Below are positions 1 through 11,147 of a DNA stretch of 64,000 nucleotides, in pieces. Within the stretch, counting starts at the first letter, position 1. Every line of letters begins with the position of its first letter. Source of the DNA: Penicillium oxalicum (lineage: Eukaryota; Ascomycota; Eurotiomycetes; Eurotiales; Aspergillaceae); assembly GCF_001723175.1 (NCBI RefSeq), contig NC_064653.1, forward strand, positions 2,294,001 through 2,358,000, in the 5' to 3' direction. Made by a program: the position numbers and the translations under genes. The notes below the pieces were generated by a model. It worked only from the letters and a program-made list of their open reading frames with translations, searched no databases and was not told where the DNA came from.

Positions 1-354
1 CGAGAAACGATTCAAGATACCGAGGTTCTTGGGTTAGTTAGATTCCAAGTTAGACGAGGTATTCTGTCCCAAGAGAAGTATAGACGTCTTGCCACTATGT
101 CATATATGATTGAGAATTGAAAACAAGAATTGACATTGGCTATGCAAAACGGTCATTTCTTTTGCAGTAAACCGAGGGTATCAAAGTTCAGCAGTCACTC
201 AGAGGGGTGGAAAGAAAGAGATGAAAAAAAAAGAGCAAAAGGAAGAAGAAAAAATACAGGTGGTCTTCATGTGAAACCGTTGCGGAAGGGGGAATTAATG
301 TCACAAAGGACCGATCGCTCGCTCAGTAGGGTATGAAGTCAATTTGCATGCGGT
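1..354. other. Intergenic, 3' flank of the Zn2Cys6 gene
   Basis: I see no gene here. It is an A-rich purine stretch (about 205-260) downstream of the minus-strand regulator that ends at 355. The only open frame is short and of low complexity. Confidence 0.6.
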
Positions 355-2021
355 CTAGGACGATCCGTTAGAGTCAGGTATTTTGCGTGGCGCCAGTTGA
401 CACATACCTAAAAAATGATTCCAGTTCTCGTCTTCACTGAGCTGGTGGGTCCAATACTGCTCCAGAAACTTCAAGGACTGCAACACATTGGGAACTCGAA
501 TAGTATCGTACAAGGACGAAAGCAATTGTCGGACCGTATCGCGATCCTCACCACGAGCCTCACAGCCTGCGATGAAGAGTGGAGTCGTCAGCATGACCCA
601 GGGGCTTAGACCAGCTGACGGTCCGATCTGTGCCGTACATTCTAAAATTCGCCGGACGGACTGCTGGACAAGAGCCGAGGTTGTCGGAGTCTTTCGCAAT
701 CGCCGGTGGATCTGAATCAAAGCACTATGCTGAAATGCCTCGTTGCAGAGGGCAAGATGCTGCACACTATCTGCAGAGAGCCGCTCCGCCCGTCCAGGGT
801 AGAATGATGGTTCAGATGTCGCTCCTCGTCGCATGAGCTCTTGTATTGATGCTTCGAGCGCGGCAGCTTCATCTTCGGTGTTCTCGTCCATCTCGGTGAC
901 AAATCCCGGGCTCTGGTGCTCTTTCGCGGCCTGTTCGACTCTCCACGCAGCCGCTCCGATCTGCCGGAAAACGGCTGCCAGGTCGACTGTGAAACCCCAA
1001 TAGTCATCCAAGTAGTCTGGAGAGACTCTTTCTCCCGCCGTATCGGAGGACGAAGCCGCCAGTGAGTTGTCAACGGGTGGACCATTGCCCGTCAATGCTG
1101 TGAGCGACACAATGGACCAATACCAGCGGTCGAGGTATCGCCGGAAGCCACTCTTAGTCTGAAGGGAATCCTCGCCTGCCATATCGAGGGTATTCATCAA
1201 TGCTCTTGCACCTTCGATGTGAGCTCGCCATGATCGTGGGTGAATAGCACCAGAATGAATTTCGGCTAAACAGAGCGTTCGCGCCGTGGCAACCAGAGCT
1301 TCCGAATTCTGGGATGAGGGATGTTGTAATTCTTTGCGAAAGTGTTCCAGACTAAGTGCCATCAGGCGTGCAATGTCTGGAGCCGACTTGACGCTCTCCG
1401 GTTGGTTGTGTAGAGCCTGAATGTGGATGGCAGAGAGAGCGGTCGTGGCGTACAGCAGAGATGGAGTCTGGAGAGCCATCGGTATAATCATTCGGCAGAT
1501 CTCTTGCTGCATCCCCGAATGACTGGCAGTGATCTGTGACGCATCATTGATGAAGTGATGTAACAACGCTCTCTGATCCGGCGCAATGGAGGAGAAGGGA
1601 TCAACAGGGCTAGTCAGGCTCAATTCCAATTTAGACTGGACCTGCATTTGCGCCGATGTCTGTGCTTGGGCTTGGGCTTGGGCCTGACCCTGCGCTTGCG
1701 CCTGCGCCTGCGCCGACTTGGTGGTGTATATAAATTCTCCCGGGGAGTATTCTATTGAAACAAGTCAAAAGTCTGGTCCCAAAAGAGCAAAATATTGCCA
1801 GGTAGAGCTTATACTCGGATCATACCCAGTCTTTGCATGTTTCCAGTGTCCACACAGGCTCCAAACCGGGATCTAGAAAACGCACGTCCACCCCACTGAA
1901 GCAACATGGCATACTTGCACTGGACCCCTGCAAGTTGACAACGCCCACATGTTGGTCTCTGCTCGTCACATTTCTGACGTCGCGCTTTACATCTTGTGCA
2001 GCCGGTAAAGGATCTCGACAT
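355..2021 (-). CDS. Zn2Cys6 (C6 zinc cluster) transcription factor, Fungal_trans_2/DUF3468 type
   Basis: Two exons, 2021..1826 and 1751..355, joined by a 74-bp GT...AG intron in phase 1, give about 530 aa. The N-terminus carries a full zinc binuclear cluster with Cys 8, 11, 18, 25, 28 and 35 (C-x2-C-x6-C-x6-C-x2-C-x6-C), the DNA-binding domain of Gal4-type fungal regulators. After the cluster comes the LQWGGRAFSRSRFG segment I associate with this subfamily. An alternating Gln-Ala run (about residues 80-98) follows, then a helical C-terminal domain with a fungal-regulator-like ALMALSLEHFRKEL stretch. The start at 2021 is the Met just before the cluster. The protein should be nuclear and sequence-specific, but its targets cannot be read from sequence. 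It lies about 25 kb from the terpene cluster with unrelated genes between, so a pathway role is not supported. Confidence 0.9.
1662..1713. repeat. Coding hexanucleotide repeat (Gln-Ala tract)
   Basis: Imperfect tandem 6-mers (cttggg, cttgcg and cctgcg variants on the + strand) lie inside exon 2 of the zinc-cluster regulator and encode alternating Gln and Ala on the minus strand. In-frame 6-base units can expand or contract without breaking the gene. Confidence 0.85.
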
Positions 2022-2613
2022 GGGTCTTGTCAGGGGCGGCCTCGGGTGGTCGAAGGAAGAGAAAGCAGAAATTCTGCGGGGAGTGCGAATTATCTCCGAT
2101 CGGTTGGATTCCGCGCGGAAGATCTGAGAGAACGGCTAGCCCCGCATGCCCATGCGACCTGACGGGAACGGGAGATGATGATCTCCAATTCAGTACCATT
2201 CGTGATTGTACAAGGTTTGAATTTACAGGATGCCATTTCTCACGATCGAGTGAATTCTATATGATGACAGTCTAGTCTCCTATCCTGAATTGGAGTGGTG
2301 ATTCATGAGTTCAAGGAGAAAGGGCTAGCGCGACGGGCCCAATATGGAAGCCTGAGGTTTGACGGCCAGTCCATCAGGTTGGATATTCATGTTCACATTG
2401 AGGCGGGCAGTAGATAAAACGCACGACGGCAGATTCGCATGACGGATGCTTCGAAATAGAACAGCCTAGTGCACGCTGTGGGGGGGGGAGGAAAGGCACA
2501 CGGGTGAGGCCGGCAAGGGCGCAGTTGTCAGACTGAGAGGAAGGGAGATGAATACCAGATAACACCGAGAGCGAGGTAAGAGGCTGATACGATTGCTGAG
2601 GTGCCCTCTGCTA
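2022..2613. promoter_or_regulatory. Intergenic region: upstream of the zinc-cluster regulator, downstream of VMA13
   Basis: No gene is visible. It holds the 5' flank of the regulator that starts at 2021 and the 3' flank of the V-ATPase subunit that ends at 2614. A run of nine G lies near 2481-2489. I could not assign a defined promoter element. Confidence 0.5.
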
Positions 2614-4186
2614 TCATCCGTCAAAAGTATAGCGGAGCCATTCGCCAACGGCACGCAGACTCTCCCACCGAACGGTCTCATCTTTGTCGGCCATGAGCTC
2701 CATCACCCGTGTCTTCAGACCAGCCCGTTCCAACTGGGCGCGTCGCTCGGGGAGCTCTTTCACCAACTGCCCCACGTCATTGCAGGCAATGGCCAGAACT
2801 TGTTTGTCATTTTCCCAGTCCTTGGAGAGAATCTCGGCCAGCTTCTTGGGTAAAGCCCCGTTGCTCTCGTCCAAGATCCGGCGGGCATTTTCTTTCCAGA
2901 ACGTAGGGTTCTTGTGGGGAGGTGACCAACGCAGGTGACCAGATTGGACCTCGGCGGCGTATTGATCGAATGTCGTCTGCGTCTTGGTATACTCATCTAG
3001 CATAGTAGAGAGTCCGTTGAGATCTTCGAGAAGATCGGGATCCACGAGATGACGACCAGCAAGATTGGTCAACAGAGCAGGCAGTCGGACAAAAACAGCG
3101 ACGGGCAAAAGGATTGATCGATTGCTGTCACAGAGATTAAAAAGAGTGGCGAGAAGAAGGCGTGTAGTCTTTTCCTTCGGTGAAAGGCGGAGAAGCTGGG
3201 TGTAGAGTTGAATGATTTCATAATTCCTGAAAAAGAGTATCGAGGTCAGCCACCAGCCAGTACTCCAGCCAGTACTCCTTCCCTGGGCTTCATCGATTGT
3301 ACGTACTCTTGAAGATCCTCGCCAATAAGTTCACTCTCAAAAGTGAGCTGCCAAATCACTAGTAGAACGCGGTAGAGCAGTTGGAGACCCACGCCGCCCG
3401 CGAGACCAGGCTCAATACTGCGCGTGTTATTGCCAGCAACACTGTTGCCGCTGCTGTCCTTGGTTCCCGCCGCGGTTCGGAGTGTCTCAATCAGTGGGTC
3501 CAACGTCTCTTTTCGATGCTTCCAAAAGATCTCCCGAGCATGTTTCTTCCGCAGAAGCTCCGAGAATCCTTGGACGCCGATGTCCTGGAGTCCACTGTCG
3601 GAGTTCTTGGTCAGAGTCGAAAGGTAAGTGTATAGTTGGGGGAGGGCCTCTGCATCTCGCGGCGCAGGCTTCGATGAAGTCACAAGGCTGTGTGAGACGA
3701 GAGCCGTGAGAAAAGTAGAGGTGAGTAAGGGAATGGGGTCTTCGGCATTGTTGGAACTATGCAGGAAGGGCAGGAAGGGCTTGTAGGGCTCAGGATGAGA
3801 CACAAGCGAGTCGGCTAGCTCAGGCACATCTAAACATAACAACCGTGAGCTCGGTGATGACTGTGAGGCATTTGTTGCACTGGTTACGCACCTTGGATGA
3901 GGTCCGAGGCCAGCACCAGAATGTACTGCACAATATCGGTTCTCCGAGATGCCGATTCCAAAACGCTCTTTGATTGCGATCCACCGGCGAGTAAAGCTGT
4001 GTAGCCAGCGAGATCCGTCTTTATCGTTTGAATGCGCTGTTCCTTTCGCACCTTGTCCACCGCCTTAATCTTCTTGAGGTGATCATCGGTGATGTTGCCC
4101 GCGCGGACAGCACCTTCCCAAGGAATTGGCCGCGCTCGAATGTTGTTCTGCAGAGAACCGAGGTACGAAGGCGGATCCAGTGACAT
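2614..4186 (-). CDS. VMA13: V-type proton ATPase subunit H (Vma13)
   Basis: Three exons, 4186..3892, 3829..3307 and 3226..2614, give 476 aa, close to yeast Vma13 (478 aa). Phases agree at both junctions; the second donor is gtacgt. Subunit H joins V1 to the V0 stator. It is needed for activity of the assembled pump and silences free V1 at the vacuolar and endosomal membrane. The C-terminal domain is very recognisable: a segment around HLRWSPPHKNPTFWKEN, then a helical repeat region ending ETVRWESLRAVGEWL. The N-terminal HEAT-like part begins MSLDPPSYLGSLQNN. I chose the Met at 4186 over an upstream in-frame Met (4246) because homologues start at this motif. This is a housekeeping gene sharing its 5' region with the divergent coiled-coil gene. 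Confidence 0.96.
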
Positions 4187-4786
4187 GTTGACTGTACAGG
4201 GCCCCCGGGGGCTAGAGAGGAGAGGAGAGTCCGTGGGAGTTGGCAAAGCCGTGTTGGATCAGGAATGGGGAGGAGATGAGCTCGAGGGGTGGAGATGACG
4301 GAAGCTGGTGACGCCAAGACCACATGTCGGGCGCGCGCCCCCCCAAATCACCAGTTGGACAGATGCGCTTATCGCATCTTCTCCATGTGTCTCACGATTG
4401 TCCATGAGGACTCGACGTCGATGTGCTCACCACCAGCACAACCTATGAACCCCTAGTGTACTCCTAGAGTTGACGTCTCTCGTTTTACGACTTAAGATCT
4501 GTCACGACAATCATCCGGCAATTGTCATCCAGTCTCAGCAGGTTGGCGTCTCGACCTCAAGCCAACCTAGGTCGCATTTGTCCTCCTCTAGTTCAACTTT
4601 TGTCGCAGAGCCAGCTTTTTCCACCGGCAGACCATTCTGGCACGGTATCGGGACCGCTCATTCGAGCCCACGGCGCTACGGCGAGATCTTTCCCTCAACG
4701 ACATTCCTTAGCAACCTCATGCGAACGGAACACACGTTCATTGTTGCCTAGAAGGTGTCTTCGGCCTCTCGGTTTTCTTTGACACC
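4187..4786. promoter_or_regulatory. Divergent promoter region, VMA13 / TMF-like gene
   Basis: About 600 bp separate two divergent start codons (4186 on -, 4787 on +), so the stretch must hold both promoters and leaders. No long conserved frame is present. I cannot point to a convincing TATA box; there are scattered C-rich and pyrimidine-rich stretches. Confidence 0.6.
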
Positions 4787-7483
4787 ATGACGCAAAATTC
4801 TCAAGCACCCAAATCCAAATGGGGTGTGGGGAGTTTCTTTCAACAGGCTGTTGCTGGCGTCGAATCGCGACTTGACAACATATTGATGGATCAGGAGGAG
4901 GCATCAAAGGTCCCAAAACCGAAAGCCAAGGAGACCGAAGGTGCCGCGCCTCCGATCACCAAGTCGCCTGCTGGATGTGAGAACTTCAGTCGAAGATTTC
5001 AATTGGTCCCGTACTGATCGAACTTTTGTAGCGATTTCGCGCAGCTCTTCCAGTGCGCGCAGAAATGACCGGCTTCAGGAACGACTGGCGCGCGCCGTGG
5101 TGAAATCTAACACGGCGAATCGGAACTCCCAGTCGTCACCGGCACAAGACTCAATTCCCGGCAGTCCAGTCCAGACTGAAGATGCAAGGTCGAGCATAGA
5201 TATCGACTCCGTCGCTTCTGCAGGCCCGAGAATATCCGAGGATCTCAAAAGTCCTCCGCTCAATGGAGAGGGTGTTGCGGATCGTGCTGGCACACCTCGG
5301 GCAAGCCATGAATCTGAGGAATCTCACCGTCTATCTTTTGAGGTTACCAGCATGGAATCTCGTCAATCGGGCGAGACGAGTCGAAAGTCTGGAAACCCTA
5401 ATCTGGAGTTACCAAGCTCACGTCGAAGCGAAGCATTGAGCGGCCGTGTCTCGAGCGACAGCGCGCGCCTAAGCATCGATACGCCGTCCGAATCGCGAGT
5501 TAGTGAGGATGGTGACCGGTCTCAATGGCAACAGGAGCGATATGAGTATCTCGCCCGCATTGATGAGCTCCAACGAAACCTTGATAATATGGTAGAAGAA
5601 GCTGCCAGATCTGCGAGGATTGCCGCTGCCGCCGCGTCTCCCGGGAGCCCTGATAAAGAACTAGCCGAGGCCAGAGAGAAGTACGCTTTGTTGATGAAGG
5701 AGGGTCAAAAGCTTGAATCAGAGGCAGCGAATTCACGGACGGCAGTGAGAAGATTGAGACAGCAGCTCGCAGACAATTCCAAGCTACAAGCGGAATTGAA
5801 GAAAAAGAACGAGAAGCTGGAAAAAGCTTTGCTCAGCTCTGAGAGTAGAGCGAATCGGGCCGAGGCTGCGGAAAAGCGCGCAATTGAATCACTTTCTTCC
5901 CATCTGAAGATGACCAAAGACTTTGAGGCGGTGACAATCGAGCGGGACGCTTTAAATCAGACAGTGAAAGAAATGAAGGCTCAGATCGGCCGAGCGGTGG
6001 CCCGCGCTGAAGCTGCCGAGGCTCAGGCTCGCTCAGATGCTTCGAAACAGGAAGAGCGTCGGACTGAAGAGCTCGAGGAAGAGTTGTCATCGACCAAGAT
6101 TGAACTTGAAATCTGCCAGGCCAAGTCCCAAAAAGAGATTGCGGAGCTGAAGGGTAGCCTCGAGCGGGAGAAAGAGAGGGCCCGCTCCCTCGAGATCGAG
6201 TTGAAGGCAGAGCAGTCCGCTTTGGAGAGTCAGATGGAGAGCCTTCGCGTCCGCGCGGAGGAAGCGTCCTCGGGGGCTCACGGGGACACACAGGCCAAGT
6301 TGCTGCGCCAGATTGAGACTCTGCAGACGCAGTATTCGGTTGCTAGCGAGAACTGGCATGCTCTTGAGGGCTCTTACATTTCACGACTCGATGCAGCGGA
6401 GAAGGAGCGCGACCAGACCGGTGAGAGGGAAAAGGATCTACGAAAGAGGCTTCGGGAAATGGTAAGATGACCATGTGATAGACAACATAGACTCGCGAGA
6501 TTGGTGAGCTGACATATCTGTTCTTAAAGACCCTTAGAGTGAAACAGCTTGAAGAGGAATTGGAGGGCTGCAAGGAAACCGAGAGCGAACTTCAAAGTCA
6601 GCTCGACAAACGGGCGCAAGATCTTGAAAAGATTCAGCAAAAGCTTCAAGCCGCCACCGATGAGGTGGCCTCCGTCAAGAAAGAAATGAATGAGCAGAAG
6701 AAGACCTCGGATGCCAACTGGGCTCAGAAACTGGAGGAAGAACGCGCTAGATGGCGAGAGCAATTTCACAATCTGCAGCAACCTCGGGGTGTCTCTCCGG
6801 TCCCTTCGACACGTCGATCGAGCAATCTCGACACCATCCCATCTGTTCTATCAGATTATCGGCCTGGAAGCCGCCGCTCATCCACTTTGCCCCCCGGATC
6901 TCCAGACATGGGGACCCCACCTCGCCAAAACTCCTATCCAGCTTCCATTGCCCAGGGAACCTTGTCACCTCCCCCCATTAACACCTCTGTAGGCTTCCCG
7001 TCTATGATGCTGGAGACCCCCTCCATCACATTTGAACCGGATGAGTTCTTTAGCTCCGGCGAACCAGCCACTCCGTCCGCGTATGGCGGCACACACACGG
7101 CTGCCTCGCGCGGTATCAACGACATCATCTCAGAATCGACTGTTGGCGCGGGCCCCTCTGTGCAGCTAGTTGAACGGATGAGTGCTACTGTGCGTCGACT
7201 GGAAAGTGAACGTGCAGGCATCAAGGATGAGCTTGCGCGAGTCACGGCACAGCGTGATGAGGCTCGGAAACAGGTGGTTGAGCTGATGCGTGAACTGGAA
7301 GACAAGAAGGCCTCAGATTCACGGGTCAAAGAACTGGAGGCTCAACTTGCGGAGATCGATCAGCGTTACTTGACGACACTTGAGATGCTCGGCGAGAAGA
7401 GCGAGCAGGTCGAAGAACTTGAGGCCGACATTGCTGACCTGAAAAGAATCTATCGTGAGCTTGTCGACAGCACGATGAAATGA
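4787..7483 (+). CDS. TMF/Sgm1-type Golgi coiled-coil protein
   Basis: Exons 4787..4976, 5032..6461 and 6530..7483 (introns of 55 and 68 bp) give 857 aa. The protein starts with a conserved short segment (MTQNSQAPKSKWGVGSFFQQ), followed by a Ser-rich disordered region. A long coiled coil begins near residue 233 and covers the TMF DNA-binding-type domain (about 233-350). After a Pro/Ser-rich break comes a second coiled coil at the C-terminus (about 750-857), matching the TMF TATA-binding-type domain and ending in a TLEMLGEKSEQVEELEADI pattern. TMF1 and yeast Sgm1 are Golgi tethers that bind Rab6/Ypt6. A role in Golgi traffic is inferred from the domain order, and the 'DNA-binding' domain names are historical. 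The start codon has a good context (caccATGa). Confidence 0.9.
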
Positions 7484-8186
7484 GGTGCATGTATGCTTTA
7501 CGACTGTATATAGATCGCTTTGGTGTTCCCCTCCTGTGGCTCATGCAAATTGATGTCGCTTACCAAACAGGGTGTCCAATATAATAAGATAACCATCCAT
7601 GAGTCCAGCCCTGGCCAGCTTTCCTGGTACTTGAGGTAGTCGTCATTCCGCAGCCTGCACAAGCTATTTTCTGCGTTGATCCTCATCGGCCTGGAGAGCT
7701 CCCGCCTCTCGAATTTACCCAGCGATGGCGGACCCTGTAAATTCTAAGGCCGTATAGACGTTGAGTCAAGCAATTAACTTCTCCTGACCGAAGAATTGGA
7801 GCTTACGAGGGTTAGACTGAACTTGACGAAATATTTGCAAGATCACCGAAGCTGCAGGTACAGAGTCGAGCCCGGCAACTTGACCGTTGATGATTCTTCC
7901 TGGATACTTCGAATGTCGGTATCACGGAAAATCTCTGCCGCGATGCAACGCTGCGGAGAGAATGAGGGGTACTCCATCAATGAGTATCTTTCGATCCACG
8001 ACGATCACTAGACTCCGCAGGAAATTCTCCTGAACTGGAGCTACCTTGCGCCTGGGACTTGGGCAAGAGGATCTGCACCAGATTCATAAACATGTTTTTC
8101 CCTTTAGGGGTGGGGGGCCTATTCTATTAAAATGAACTTTCTCACCTCCACGTCCGTGATGTCCCACTGCTTGGCCGTGTCGAACG
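7484..8186. other. Intergenic region before the glycosidase-like gene
   Basis: This is the 3' flank of the TMF-like gene and 5' flank of the secreted protein starting at 8187. The longest open frames (about 60-70 codons) have no recognisable composition, and I see no RNA gene or repeat. Confidence 0.5.
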
Positions 8187-11147
8187 ATGAGACCCATTCA
8201 GCAACTTCTGTTTGTGTTCGGGTTTGCTCTCGTGGCGAGCGGGGACAATGGAAAGGACACTTTGGGTCTCAGTAACGGGTACACATCACTATCAACGAGC
8301 AATTTTGACATCAAACTCGTCAAGGATTCGCAAACACTTGCGTCGCTGAAACCTCGGAATGTCGATTTCGATTTCTTGCCATTTGATGATCTTGTTCATC
8401 GCGCAGCCGATGGCCAATATCACAATGGCGATGTCACATTTCGGTATCGAGAATCAGGCGCAACTACGTGGATCTCTGCCGACTCATCCACGTCGAGAAA
8501 GCAGGTGAAGCAGGTGTCTAGTTCTGCTGCGGCTGTTGCTGCTACTTCACTCGCTGCCGCCGACCTATCCGCCACTTTGCCCTCTGAGATTCCATTTCGA
8601 GTCATCCGCTCCTGGTCCAATGTAGACGGAGACCTTGGACTGGCATTCACCATCACCAACCGGGCTAGTCGGTCCATGGAAATCGGCAGTCTTGGGTTTC
8701 CCACCGAGTTCAACAGTATTTTCACAAATCGGCCGGCAGAGGAGATGGCGGCCAAATGCTCTCTTACAGATCCCTACATTGGAATGGATGCTGGGTATCT
8801 TCAAGTGACGCCTACCTCTGGGACGGGAGCTGCGTTGATTGTCACTCCTCTGACCAACACCAGTACACCATTGGAAGCTTGGCGGAATCTGGATGAGCCG
8901 AGTGTTGATCCGCTCTACTATGGGAGTCAGACGTTTGAGGGCTTCTATGAATGGCAGACTCATAGCAAGGCCTTTGCTGAAAATGAGTGGGCCGGGGTGA
9001 CTCCGTGGAATCGACCAAGTTCTCGGATGTTGAAGCCCGGTCAGTCCGTCACCTACGGACTGCGGTTTTCCCTCGTCAAGGAGGGCATTCGTGACATCGA
9101 AAAGACTGTAGAGGCGACTAATACCCCGGTCGTCGTTGGTATCCCGGGCTATGTGATTCCAACGGACTTGACGGCTCGATTATTCGTTCTTCACGGCGAC
9201 GTTGCCAAGATTGTGTCGGATGGAAATGCATTCAAAATCGCCCAAGACTCGAAGCAATCCTTCAGTCTCACTCCGACGAGCTCTGCCTGGGGCCGCACCA
9301 AGGTCACCATCACTTATACAGACGGCAAGGTTCAAACGGTACACTATTTTATCACCGATTCCGCACCCGCGGTTATCAGTCAACTGGGCCAATTCACCAC
9401 CACATCCATGTGGTTTGACGATACAACGGATCCGTTTGGTCGTGCCCCTTCTGTCATGACCTGGGATCATTCTCTCGGGGCCAAGGCCCTGCAAGACCCT
9501 CGAGTCTGGATCTCCGGGCTCAGTGACGAAGGAGGCGTTATCTACCTTGCCAGCGCGATGAAGCAATTTGGAAGTAGTGCGGCTGAGGAAATGGCAAAAT
9601 TGGAAACCTTTGCCAAGGAGGTTCTTTCGACCAGAATCCAAAATTCCGACTTCACGGTCCGAAAGAGTCTTTTCTACTACGAGCCCAGTCTGGTGCCGGG
9701 CTACCGTTACGATCAATCTATCAATTGGGGCAACTGGTGGTCATGGAACAAGGATGCAGCTTACTCGACGGACCGAGCGTACGACTACATCCATGTCATC
9801 GGGGCGTATTGGGCGCTCTATCGAGCTGGACGAGCCGATGAGTCGCTCCTCACGATCCACCCGTGGAAGTGGTACTTGAGCCAAGCGTACAACACCACGA
9901 TGGTCTGCTTTACGACGGATCCCAACGGCAACGGCAAAGTCGGCTACTCTCGACTGGGTCTCATGGGTGAGACAGTTGTGGGGGAGCTTCTGACGGATCT
10001 GCACCGTGAGGGTTGGACTCGAGAGGCTGATGAGGTGGAGGCTGCCATGAAGATTCGGGCCATGGCTTGGAACGCCGAAGCTGTCCCGTATGGCAGCGAG
10101 ATGGCATGGGATTCGACGGGGCAGGAAGGAATATACTACTGGAGCAAGTGAGTCGGCCTGTTCTCGGCGCGGTGCGAAAGAAGAAAGAGGCTGAGGTGCA
10201 ACTTTTGGCGCAAATTACCGCAAACAGAGGGACGAGGGAGACGGTTGCTAACGAATGATCGTTTTTCTTTGAACAGCTACTTCAAATTAGCCAAGACGGC
10301 CACCAAGACCATCAACAGCATCATCGGATACATGCCCACGGTGGCTCACTGGGGATGGAACGGAAACGCCCGACGATACTGGGACTTTATGTGAGTCTTC
10401 TTTCGTCGCATGGATATCGGACTGTGCGCTACTTGCTCCAGACCATGAGGCATCGCATTAACCTGGCACGGTACGTATGAGTAGTTACGGCGGCAAACTC
10501 CAGCGCATCGAACGCATGATCCACCACTATGGCTCCAGTCTCAATGCCCTCCCACTCCTCTCACAATTCCGCCAGACTCCCCACGACACTACCTCCTACG
10601 CGTCGGATACGGCGGAATCACCGGGCCTCTGAGTAACATCCGACGCGACGGGTCCATGTACAACGGGTTCCACTCGTTCCCCGACACCCTCCGCGGGGAT
10701 GATTACTCGGGCGACTTTGGCCCGACTTTTCTCGGCATGATGTTGGGTGCCGGGGTCTATGTCGTGAATGATGCCGATCTCGGACTGGTCACGTACGGGG
10801 GCAATATGAGGGTTTCCTCTTCGGGCGACCTCGTCACGGTCCAACCGCGAGATGCCATTCGTCGACGGGTGTATATTGCAGATTGGGGGGTGTATGTTAC
10901 GATCAGTGCGGGTTGGATAGATGAGGTTTCTTTCCATCGCGGATCTGTTGAGGGGGCATCCTTGACGTTGCACGTTGTCCCTGGTCCGACGAAGGCGTCG
11001 TCGACTGTGATCTGGGTTGAGACGCCGGGGACGGGAGGAACGTTTAGAGTCACGGGGCTGGAAGGGGCAGTAGTTGAAGAGAAGAGGGGAGGTTGGCAAG
11101 TGACACTGGGATCGACTGGGGCCCAAGTGGTTGTCTCGAATCATTAG
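8187..11147 (+). pseudogene. Secreted six-hairpin-glycosidase-like protein (DUF5695 type), reading frame interrupted
   Basis: Exons 8187..10147, 10277..10390 and 10485..11147 are joined by introns of 129 and 94 bp with good GT...AG signals and matching phases. The total is 2738 nt, one short of a multiple of three. The frame is correct through residues reading HHYGSSLNALPLL and FRQTPHD (up to about 10587). From about 10590 the family-like continuation (YLLRVGYGGITGPLSN) lies in the -1 frame and runs on to the stop at 11147. As written, translation ends at the TGA at 10630-10632, giving about 740 instead of about 912 residues. The N-terminus has a signal peptide (MRPIQQLLFVFGFALVASG). The long all-helical second half with WNW and YGG motifs resembles (alpha/alpha)6 glycosidases grouped as DUF5695; I do not know the substrate. 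I mark it as a pseudogene only because of the break. A one-base sequencing or assembly error is equally possible, since the rest of the frame is intact on both sides. Confidence 0.75.
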
